A stretch of 25,156 nt of DNA, taken from positions 1-25,156 of IMG/VR virus record IMGVR_UViG_3300027844_000552; one strand, written 5' to 3'. This document shows, in pieces, positions 14,156 to 21,292 of the stretch. How positions within the stretch are numbered: the stretch's first letter is position 1; every line of letters starts with the position of its first letter. The position numbers were made by a program, and so were the translations under genes. The notes under the pieces are model-generated. The model did not search any database and was not told where the DNA came from. It saw nothing but the letters and a program-made list of their open reading frames with translations. The DNA comes from a virus.

Positions 14156-14517
14156 GCACACGCATTCTGCCTCCCGATGAGTGGTCACGATTGAATGGAA
14201 CCTTACTAGAGGGTGCTCCAGATCTGTTAAACCCAGAAATTGATATGGTCTTGGTCGTTGAGAAAGAGGGAGAAATCGTTGGATGTACCTCTTTCCTGCC
14301 TCGATGGCACATAGAAGGCTTATGGGTATCTCCTAAGCATCGTAAAATGGCGAGTGTCGGTCGTCCTTTGCTGCGTGGTATTTATCAGGTTGCTGAAGCA
14401 CTCAAAGCAAAGGAATTGGTCATGATGACATTTGACCCCGAGATGGCGGCATTATGTGCTCGAATTGGTCGATCATGGGAGCATCTAGACGGGGATCATT
14501 ACTCGATAGGGTTATAG
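14152..14517 (+). CDS. GNAT-like acetyltransferase domain protein, 121 aa
   Basis: Start GTG at 14152 overlaps the previous stop (GTGA). The order of elements follows a compact GNAT fold: MVLVVEKEGEIVGCTSF as beta strands, WHIEGLWVSPKHRKMASVGRPLLRGI as the strand and acetyl-CoA loop region (the usual R/QxxGxG/A is diverged to KMASVGRP), then LKAKELVMMTFDPEMAALCARIG as the last strand and helix. Such GNAT-like genes occur in podovirus tail regions with no proven substrate. Codon use is more A/T-ending than in neighbouring hub and structural genes, suggesting a separate origin. A structural rather than catalytic role is also possible given the degraded loop. Confidence 0.65.
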   Translation: MSTRILPPDEWSRLNGTLLEGAPDLLNPEIDMVLVVEKEGEIVGCTSFLPRWHIEGLWVSPKHRKMASVGRPLLRGIYQVAEALKAKELVMMTFDPEMAALCARIGRSWEHLDGDHYSIGL

Positions 14518-14533
14518 AAAGTGAGAATCTGAT

Positions 14534-15124
14534 ATGGCGTGGATACCAACAGTCGCGGGTGCGGGCCTTACTGCTCTTGGTGCATATGGGGCATCGAAAA
14601 AGCAAGCCAGTAGCGCCACGAATGCGGCCAATATACGAGCGCGGACTGCGGCCAATAACGCAAAGCTTCTCGCTCAGTCGGAGGACACGAAGCTAAAATA
14701 TTTACAAGGTGAATCTGCGCTTACGCGTCAACAGGCTGGACACGCCCAACAAGAAAATTATGGGATGTGGGATGTCTCTGAACAGAATATTTACAATAGA
14801 AACAATGCCGCTGCCCTGAATGCCTATAATTTAGCGACGACACGAGGGCTAAACGAGGTTGATAGATTTAATGTAGGCCAAGGGAATGTCTTTGACCAGT
14901 GGACGACTGGCAGGGCCGATAGGAATCTTCAGTTGTCGCAGAAGGATCAACGGATGTCTGAGTTGGGCGTGCTGCTTGGAATGAGGCCTCGGGGAGGCTT
15001 AACCTTCGGAGACGATCCGACGCTCCGTCAAGCCACCCATAGACCTGGAGAACAACCGGTAACCCCTGATCGTGTGACGAGGCCATATAACCCGTTTGTC
15101 CCCACCGGTTCCTCAAACGTCTGA
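14534..15124 (+). CDS. Putative internal or ejection protein with hendecad repeats, 196 aa
   Basis: The N-terminus has a short hydrophobic, glycine- and alanine-rich helix (VAGAGLTALGAYGASKKQ), followed by an Ala/Asn-rich coiled region. From residue 76 to 131 the sequence falls into 11-residue units with aromatic residues at Y76, Y87, Y98 and F120, and V109 in the missing place. The same period is exact in the 270-aa gene two places further on. Hydrophobic N-terminus plus long helix is the usual plan of P22 gp7- or gp16-like ejection proteins. The start follows the GNAT gene after 16 bases. Role is inferred from position and repeat pattern, not from a known family. Confidence 0.7.
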   Translation: MAWIPTVAGAGLTALGAYGASKKQASSATNAANIRARTAANNAKLLAQSEDTKLKYLQGESALTRQQAGHAQQENYGMWDVSEQNIYNRNNAAALNAYNLATTRGLNEVDRFNVGQGNVFDQWTTGRADRNLQLSQKDQRMSELGVLLGMRPRGGLTFGDDPTLRQATHRPGEQPVTPDRVTRPYNPFVPTGSSNV

Positions 15125-15134
15125 TAGGTAAACC

Positions 15135-16685
15135 ATGACACCAGAAGAATATAAAAGAATCACCGGTCGTGAACCAGACGAAGACGAACTGGAAGCGCTC
15201 GCATGGCTTACGACGCTTTCCGAAGAAACTGGAGCGGGAGTCGAAGCAGGTGATGTCAGGGATATCCTTGAGAATCAAAATACAGAAGGTGGATGGGATC
15301 CCCGAAGTGATGCGGATAGTGAGGGCCAAAAGGCTAAGTATGTTCAGCAATATGCCTTGCGTGGTGCGACTGGCGGAGATCGAGGTGAGGGTGGGTATAG
15401 CACAGAGCTAGTAGACGATCCTGAAAGACAGTGGACGCGTGGGGTGGCAGCTCAAGCGGGAGATCCAGGCGAAGAGGGATCGCCGGGAGTTGAGAGTGTG
15501 CCATGGGTAAAACCTACTACGCCAAGACCTACTTCATCGAGCAATGTGCGAGAGCGCATTATACAGATGTATGAGCAGTTTCACTTGCGTACTCCAAGTG
15601 AGGATGAGGTGGACGACTGGTTTGAGGGACTTAATTACCCTGGATGGTATGGGACAAGGGAACCTAAGCCTGGTTGGGAAAAAACGCTCTTCGATGGGAT
15701 AGTTGGATCTCCCGAATACCAAAAAAATGCGGAAGGAAGATTAAACGATCTATACCTAAAATATTACGGTAGGGAAGTCGAAGATGATGAAATATATTCG
15801 AATCTTAGACATCCACAAGGACTTTTAGGCGTAGAGTGGACATTAGCGCAGAATCCGGGAGAAGCTTATAAGGCCTCAGTTGATCCTTACGAGCCAGAAG
15901 TGGTGGGCCGTGATCCGAGAGACGCTAAGGAAGCCGTAGTAGCCTCATGGGATAGAGGCGTACCCACTATGGGGGATATCTGGAATCCCCGCCCTGTTCC
16001 CGATCCTGACCCTGACCCTGATCCTGACCCTGATACAGATCCTCCAGGTGCGCTGGCTACGGCTCAACCAACAATTGCACCGCCAAAAGCGCCCTATAGC
16101 GCACGTCCGGTCACGCAGCCTTATACCGTCGATCCCAGGGCAGGATCATCTCGGATGCCGTGGGCACCAAACCCCTATACGGCTCAACAGGTGTATCCGC
16201 CCGGAATGCCTTCCGTGTCTCCGTATCAAGGCACTGTGGGATCAACCGTATCGGCTCCGACCTCGCCCACGGTAGCGAGTGGAGGCGATCCGGCGTCGTG
16301 GAACAACTTTAATGGATATTATGGGAGGGCTAGTCAGGACTATGCCGCAGGGCCGCAGGGGGCGGGATACAATCCTGCGCCGTGGGCGAATATTGATAAC
16401 AGACTTATGGGTGGGCCACGTGGGCGTCCGGGTCTAGCTGGGATGTCGGATGAGAGTGCCGAAGATCGTCGAGCGCGACGAGCCTATGAGTTTGGTCGTC
16501 GAGAGCGCGTAGGAAATCAATCGAATGCCGATCTGGGGAACCAAGATTTTAGGAGTCAAATGGATCGCTGGATTCGGTCGTATAATCAGTGGAATCAGCA
16601 GGGCGTCGATCCCTTTGCTCCCCCGGTGGGTGGTCGTCGGGCCATCACGGGAACAGGCTCATCGAATAACACGGGAGGTTCGTAA
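15135..16685 (+). CDS. Tail or ejection-region protein with three DUF4214-like motifs and a PD repeat, 516 aa
   Basis: Three similar segments Y-x5-R-(E/T)-(P/V)-x-(E/D)-D-E-(L/V/I) occur at Y6-L19, Y146-V159 and Y207-I220, resembling DUF4214-type repeats known from secreted and adhesion proteins. Residues 289-300 are six Pro-Asp units. Residues 304-390 are rich in P, Y, T and Q. The C-terminal segment (about 470-494) with F472, Y483 and F494 at 11-residue spacing matches the end of the next gene at 10 of 25 positions. Its start has AGGT upstream and its stop overlaps the next start (TAATG). It may link virion parts or form part of the ejected set; the function is not known. Confidence 0.7.
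   Translation: MTPEEYKRITGREPDEDELEALAWLTTLSEETGAGVEAGDVRDILENQNTEGGWDPRSDADSEGQKAKYVQQYALRGATGGDRGEGGYSTELVDDPERQWTRGVAAQAGDPGEEGSPGVESVPWVKPTTPRPTSSSNVRERIIQMYEQFHLRTPSEDEVDDWFEGLNYPGWYGTREPKPGWEKTLFDGIVGSPEYQKNAEGRLNDLYLKYYGREVEDDEIYSNLRHPQGLLGVEWTLAQNPGEAYKASVDPYEPEVVGRDPRDAKEAVVASWDRGVPTMGDIWNPRPVPDPDPDPDPDPDTDPPGALATAQPTIAPPKAPYSARPVTQPYTVDPRAGSSRMPWAPNPYTAQQVYPPGMPSVSPYQGTVGSTVSAPTSPTVASGGDPASWNNFNGYYGRASQDYAAGPQGAGYNPAPWANIDNRLMGGPRGRPGLAGMSDESAEDRRARRAYEFGRRERVGNQSNADLGNQDFRSQMDRWIRSYNQWNQQGVDPFAPPVGGRRAITGTGSSNNTGGS
15999..16034 (+). repeat. Hexanucleotide repeat coding for (Pro-Asp)6
   Basis: Six CCxGA(T/C) units in frame code for P289-D300 of the 516-aa protein. Units are not fully identical (CCCGAT, CCTGAC, CCTGAT), so the array is partly degraded. 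Change in unit number would keep the frame and only change linker length. Confidence 0.8.
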
Positions 16686-17497
16686 TGCCGTGGACACCGG
16701 ATCCGAATATTCGCGGTCTTCTTGGGACGTTTGATTATGGAGCGCCGACCACGCCTCCTGTCCAACCCTATACACAACCGTATTACACACCTTCTGCGCC
16801 ATATCAGCCGCCGAGTCCCTATCAGACGAACCCGTATACGGCTCCTAGCTATCAAGCCGCCACACCCTTTGGCCGACCAGAATATAGTGCAGCCGATCCG
16901 TTCACCTCTCCGACCGCGGCCACCATGCAGCAGGATCCTGGCTATCAGTTCCGACTGACGGAAGGTCAGAAGGCGCTTGAACGGTCGGGGGCGGCTCGTG
17001 GGGTGACGAATACGGGCGGGAACTTAAAGGGCATTGTGGATTATGGGCAGCAATCCGCCAGCCAAGAATATGGCAATGTTTATAATCGGAGCCTCCAAAA
17101 TTACAATGTCAATGAGCAGAATCGACTCAATGCGTATGGCCTGAACTATGGGAATGCGGCGAGTGCCTACACGATGAATGAGGCGAATCGAGCACGAGGC
17201 TTTGAGCGAAATGCCGCCAATGCCTTTCAAGCTTATGGGGCGAATGAATTAGGTCGGGCGGGTGCGTATGGCACAAACGAAGCGGCTCGTCAGTCGGCAT
17301 ATAACGTCAATGAGTTGAACGCGCAAAATGCTTATTCCACAAATGCGATGGCGAATCAGGCGCGATACTCGATGAATGTGGGTCAAGCGCAGCAGGATTA
17401 TACGAACCAGTTTAATAGCTGGGTGGAAGCGTATAACCAATGGCGTGCAAGTAGCATGGATCGCTTTAACGAGCAGTTTCAAGGTCGGCAGGTCTGA
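16685..17497 (+). CDS. Hendecad-repeat phage ejection-type protein, 270 aa
   Basis: Residues 1-80 are rich in P, Y, Q and T. Next comes QQDPGYQFRLTEGQKALE (82-99), then SGAARGVTNTGGNLKGI, the signature of a widespread phage protein often annotated as DNA transfer or tail-region protein. From Y129 to F261 an aromatic residue occurs exactly every 11 residues: 129, 140, 151, 162, 173, 184, 195, 206, 217, 228, 239, 250 and 261. In nine successive units an Asn stands three places after the aromatic residue. Such hendecads form long, nearly straight helical coils. Location before two large internal proteins suggests an ejected, trans-envelope component; this is inference. Start overlaps the previous stop (TAATG). 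Confidence 0.8.
   Translation: MPWTPDPNIRGLLGTFDYGAPTTPPVQPYTQPYYTPSAPYQPPSPYQTNPYTAPSYQAATPFGRPEYSAADPFTSPTAATMQQDPGYQFRLTEGQKALERSGAARGVTNTGGNLKGIVDYGQQSASQEYGNVYNRSLQNYNVNEQNRLNAYGLNYGNAASAYTMNEANRARGFERNAANAFQAYGANELGRAGAYGTNEAARQSAYNVNELNAQNAYSTNAMANQARYSMNVGQAQQDYTNQFNSWVEAYNQWRASSMDRFNEQFQGRQV
17069..17494 (+). repeat. Protein-level hendecad array in the 270-aa gene
   Basis: Thirteen consecutive 11-codon units, consensus (A)Yx(V/M/T)N followed by six helix-forming residues. The DNA units are not identical, so this is an old repeat kept by selection on protein, not a recent expansion. Confidence 0.85.
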
Positions 17498-17500
17498 GAA

Positions 17501-19450
17501 ATGCCGCCATTTCAATACGACACATTTGTTGACCCATACGTCGGAAGCATTGCCCAGTTAATGGGCCAGCAGGGGCAAAGACAGGCTGACGCGGCCGAAC
17601 GGATTGCCGCAATTCGAGCGCAGGAAGCGACGCAGCGTGGGGATATCTGGGGTGGAGCGATTCAGGGGATCGGGAATCTTGCCTCGACTACCCTGACCGA
17701 GTGGAACTCCCCGGAAGCGCGGCGTCAGCGAGAACTAGATAAAGCCAACGAGTTTCTGAGGAATGCGAGTCAGGATGTCAGTAGTGTTTCTACTCCATAT
17801 TATCAAGCAGGAAATCTCCGGCGCGATCCAGGAAGTCCCGGATCAACGATTCAGCATTTAACACCGGGTGTGACAACCGGGGATCTAGGAATGGATCTAT
17901 CTGACCCCCAAATAGCCGAAGCCTATGCACAGGCAATAGAATCTGGACAACTACAGCCTTCAGGCCAGATTTCTTCTACTTCGGCAGCACTCCCAGAGAT
18001 GCCCGTTGGAGCGCGTCCTTCTCGAATCGTTAAAGACCCTGGAACTATAGAGCAAAGAACGCAACAGATAGTCGGAGCTTTTGTAACCCCAGAAGGAAAC
18101 CATGACTTACGTGCTCAGGTAGAAGCCATGAGGGCGGAGGGATTTTCTCCAGATATCATCAATACAACAATGGAGAGATCGAGTCAAACGAATGCCCTCC
18201 TAGAAGCCTATGATGCCAGAGAGAAAAAGGGCGAAGACGAAGCAACTGTTTTGATGGGGCAGCTTGCATCTGATGTTTTAGCCTTGTCGGAGAATGGTGT
18301 CTTGCCATTACAGGAATTAATCGATGTGAATCTCTCTATTTTGGAGCCTCGATTCGGTAAAGAGGGCGTGAATCGTTTGCGGGTAGAGATAAATTCACTT
18401 CCTGAAGACAAGCAAATAGAAACACTTCTAGGCATGGCTAATGCCGCAGATAGAATCACTGGACATGAGTATGTTTCTCGGGACGATGTTGCAATCGGCA
18501 AAGGAACGGCACGAGAAAGGGATGTGTTAGGCCCGAATGCAGTTCAATACTTGCTGGGTATCATGGTTGACCCCGATAATCCACCTGGAAGTAAGAAGCA
18601 TGAGGATGCGTTCAAAAGACTTCAAAACATTAATTTAACCGATCTCCAAGCAGAAGAGGCTGATCGTGCGCATGGCCGAACAATAGCTGACCGAAGGGCG
18701 ACAGTCGATGAACGCATGGTGTCCGTAGAGGAGCAGCTACTGGCTTGGCGGAAAGAGGGTGGCTACGGTTTCACTGGCTCGTCTGGATTGTCAGGTCAAG
18801 GTAGCGGTGCTTTTGATCCTGAAAAGGTTCAAGTCATTATTGATAACCCTTCATTGTTTGCCGCTATGACTCCGACAGAGCGTCAGAACTACATAGTTCC
18901 ACTCGCAAAGGAGACTAACGGTAAGTTCGATTTTGACATTCAAGGCTTAACACCTTCGATGGCTGGTGGTATCGCCTCTTTAAGTGTCCGACTGGAACAG
19001 ATGGAGGCCCTCGATGCGACGTTAACGCAACTGACTGGAATTGAAGGAAAGATGGCCGGTCTTTGGGATCGATGGTTTGTATGGACGGGTGAGAACGCCG
19101 ATCATGCTGATTTTCTTGGGATATCTAACTCAATTTTACCAGCCTTGGCGCGGAGTTCTGGTGAAGTCGGAAATCTCGCGGACAAAGAGGTAGCGTTATA
19201 CAGCAAGCTCCAACCGACGATGACGGATCCAGTGAATATTCGACGTGCTAAATATGCAGCTATTCGATACATTATTGACGCCGCAGAGTCTGGGGCAACA
19301 TCTGATGAAATGCGTCCTTTTCTTGACTATATGGATTTCTACAGTGATCCATCTTATAGGCCTATTTCCTTAGGTCGTGAGCCTATTGATCCATACGGGA
19401 GAAATCCTGTGATATTGAGATTTGACGATAAAGGGAACTTCGTTCCGTAA
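17501..19450 (+). CDS. Large internal virion (ejection) protein, putative, 649 aa
   Basis: Begins MPPFQYDTFVDPYVGSIAQL and continues with a long Q-, A- and R-rich helix (QGQRQADAAERIAAIRAQEA). Most of the chain is helical and mildly acidic with few cysteines, and no catalytic motif was found. The segment LARSSGEVGNLADKEVALYSKL (near residue 550) is a pattern I associate with large internal proteins of phage ejection regions. It lies between the hendecad protein and the glycine-zipper protein, just where P22-like and N15-like podoviruses keep their pilot proteins. It begins 3 bases after the previous stop. Codon use shifts to more A/T in third positions in the middle of the gene. Confidence 0.7.
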   Translation: MPPFQYDTFVDPYVGSIAQLMGQQGQRQADAAERIAAIRAQEATQRGDIWGGAIQGIGNLASTTLTEWNSPEARRQRELDKANEFLRNASQDVSSVSTPYYQAGNLRRDPGSPGSTIQHLTPGVTTGDLGMDLSDPQIAEAYAQAIESGQLQPSGQISSTSAALPEMPVGARPSRIVKDPGTIEQRTQQIVGAFVTPEGNHDLRAQVEAMRAEGFSPDIINTTMERSSQTNALLEAYDAREKKGEDEATVLMGQLASDVLALSENGVLPLQELIDVNLSILEPRFGKEGVNRLRVEINSLPEDKQIETLLGMANAADRITGHEYVSRDDVAIGKGTARERDVLGPNAVQYLLGIMVDPDNPPGSKKHEDAFKRLQNINLTDLQAEEADRAHGRTIADRRATVDERMVSVEEQLLAWRKEGGYGFTGSSGLSGQGSGAFDPEKVQVIIDNPSLFAAMTPTERQNYIVPLAKETNGKFDFDIQGLTPSMAGGIASLSVRLEQMEALDATLTQLTGIEGKMAGLWDRWFVWTGENADHADFLGISNSILPALARSSGEVGNLADKEVALYSKLQPTMTDPVNIRRAKYAAIRYIIDAAESGATSDEMRPFLDYMDFYSDPSYRPISLGREPIDPYGRNPVILRFDDKGNFVP

Positions 19451-21252
19451 TGCCACCTCAAGCACCACGGACGATTGAAGAGGCGAGGGCGATGGGCTTC
19501 ACCGTCAGACAGACGCCTGACGGGTGGACGGCAGTCGATGAGCGGGGTGGGGTAACCCCGACAGAATCTTCTTCGCCCCCACCACGGACGATTGGGGAAG
19601 CGAGGTCAAGGGGTTTAACGGTTAGCCGGACATCTGACGGCTGGACGGCAGTTGACGAGAGGGGCGAAGATTTTTCTCTTGCTACTCAACCAACTGATTC
19701 TACTGCAACGGTAACTCCTGACAGGCCAGATTCCTTTGCATCTAAGTTTTTCGGTATTCCACAGGTGCGAGGATTAGCGCAACGAAAAAATCTGCCTATG
19801 ATTGGAGGCACGGTCGGAGGGATAGCCGGGGGTATACCCGGTGCTCTTCTGGGCGGGGCTGTCGGTGAGGGTCTTCGTCAGGCCACTGGCAGTGAATCAG
19901 ATCGAGCGGGTCTAAGTAGAGCCTTGCAAGTAGCATCAAGTCCTGCTCTCCTGTGGATGATGTCTCCAGAACAACGATCTCAGGCCTACGACTCAGGAAT
20001 GGGACTTGCGAAACAGGGGGCATTCCATGGGGGATTGGAAGGTGCAGGGAAGGGTGTGGGGTTGGTTACGGGTAAGGTATCAAAATGGGCAATGGATAGT
20101 GCATTAAAGGCAGGTCTTCGGCTTCCTAAGTTACCGTTTTCTGGTGTGGGGGGATCGACGGAGGCTACTGGAACTATTACCAATCCATCTTCCATTGCTG
20201 CAAAATTTCCGAATATTGACATTCCTCAAGAGGCGATAAATCGCAGAATTCCTATCACTAGCCCAGGCCTTCAAGCGGTCGAACGTGACATGAGAATGGC
20301 ACGAACCGATGTTCTTGATACGATAGCCGAAGTATCAAGAAATCGTCCTGCTGTCAGTGGACTTTTACCCGAAGGTACAATGGCAGTACCGACAGGAACC
20401 ACGCCAGTTCCATCTGGAGGGGTAATTAGTGTTGGCCCCTCTCGTAATCTAGCGCGTGTGCCGTTTTCTCAAATCCGATCTCGACAGGGAACTGATGTAA
20501 GTCCTCGTGGCGATGTCTCAAATATTTTTGGAGGAACTCCATCGAAGATTACTCCATCAGCGACCGCTGATGTAGTAGAAGGCGCTGGGACTGTGCGTAT
20601 GCCAATGAGTGCGGCTGGTCAAACCGCTCCAGCGGCTTCATTGATTCCACGTCAAAGTGCCATGATTGGCATAGATGAAGTCTTAGAGCCTGCATTGGCT
20701 AGACAAGCCTCGCAAAGAGGAGTGGTCTTGGCTGATGAAGCGAAAGTTCTCGACGACTTAATAGCAAAAGTTAGAGAAGATTACGCTGATCCGGTTGATC
20801 TCATACTAGCTCAAGAACGTAAGGATTATGCTCAAGACCGCGCTATGGGATTGTGGGTTGAAGGGAAAGGTGGGGTAAAGGCTCCATCCGAAGATCGTTT
20901 TTTTCAGGATATGGCATCTGGATACCAAAAAGCTATTGAGGCGAGGATTCCTGGGATTGCTGGGAAAAACAAAGAAACACAAACACTCTATGCTCTCTAT
21001 CACACGATGAGAGTAGCCTTAGATAGAGAAGCACGATCTGCTCGATTCACAGTGGCTGGTGCCATAGATAATCCCCGTTTATGGGGGAAAATAAGTACTG
21101 CGTTAAGAGGATTAAGTTCCGCTTTTAATATGGCTCCAATGGCATTACGTGGATCGTATCTCGCATTACAGACAATGTTCGGTGAACCTAAATTGATGCC
21201 TAGCCATCAGCAAAATCAAAGCACTAGTACGATGGCCGATATCGTCCAGTAA
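19450..21252 (+). CDS. Large internal protein with tandem N-terminal repeat and glycine zipper, 600 aa
   Basis: Residues 6-33 and 45-72 are two copies of a DGWTAVDERG-ending module with 21 of 28 residues identical and a period of 39. Residues about 119-141 (IGGTVGGIAGGIPGALLGGAVG) form a glycine zipper of the type able to enter membranes. The C-terminal half is helical, with RKDYAQDRAMGLWVEGKG and FMAPMALRG-like end features seen in phage internal proteins. Together with the 649-aa gene before it this is the probable large pilot or ejection protein. The start overlaps the previous stop (TAATG). No lytic transglycosylase or peptidase motif was seen, so it may be purely structural. Confidence 0.75.
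   Translation: MPPQAPRTIEEARAMGFTVRQTPDGWTAVDERGGVTPTESSSPPPRTIGEARSRGLTVSRTSDGWTAVDERGEDFSLATQPTDSTATVTPDRPDSFASKFFGIPQVRGLAQRKNLPMIGGTVGGIAGGIPGALLGGAVGEGLRQATGSESDRAGLSRALQVASSPALLWMMSPEQRSQAYDSGMGLAKQGAFHGGLEGAGKGVGLVTGKVSKWAMDSALKAGLRLPKLPFSGVGGSTEATGTITNPSSIAAKFPNIDIPQEAINRRIPITSPGLQAVERDMRMARTDVLDTIAEVSRNRPAVSGLLPEGTMAVPTGTTPVPSGGVISVGPSRNLARVPFSQIRSRQGTDVSPRGDVSNIFGGTPSKITPSATADVVEGAGTVRMPMSAAGQTAPAASLIPRQSAMIGIDEVLEPALARQASQRGVVLADEAKVLDDLIAKVREDYADPVDLILAQERKDYAQDRAMGLWVEGKGGVKAPSEDRFFQDMASGYQKAIEARIPGIAGKNKETQTLYALYHTMRVALDREARSARFTVAGAIDNPRLWGKISTALRGLSSAFNMAPMALRGSYLALQTMFGEPKLMPSHQQNQSTSTMADIVQ
19465..19665 (+). repeat. Tandem 39-codon duplication in the 600-aa gene
   Basis: Copies at 19465-19548 and 19582-19665 start 117 bases apart and code for homologous 28-residue modules. 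The linker between them is threonine-, serine- and proline-rich. DNA copies have diverged at many synonymous sites, so both are kept by selection. Confidence 0.9.
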
Positions 21253-21292
21253 CCGCATTTGATACCATTCTCTCGCATCAGATAGGACTCAC

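Noticed and set aside
21253-21292. Promoter just before the tail fibre gene (TTGATA then GATAGG)
   Set aside because: The -10 match is poor and the gap is only 40 bases; read-through from the late operon is simpler.
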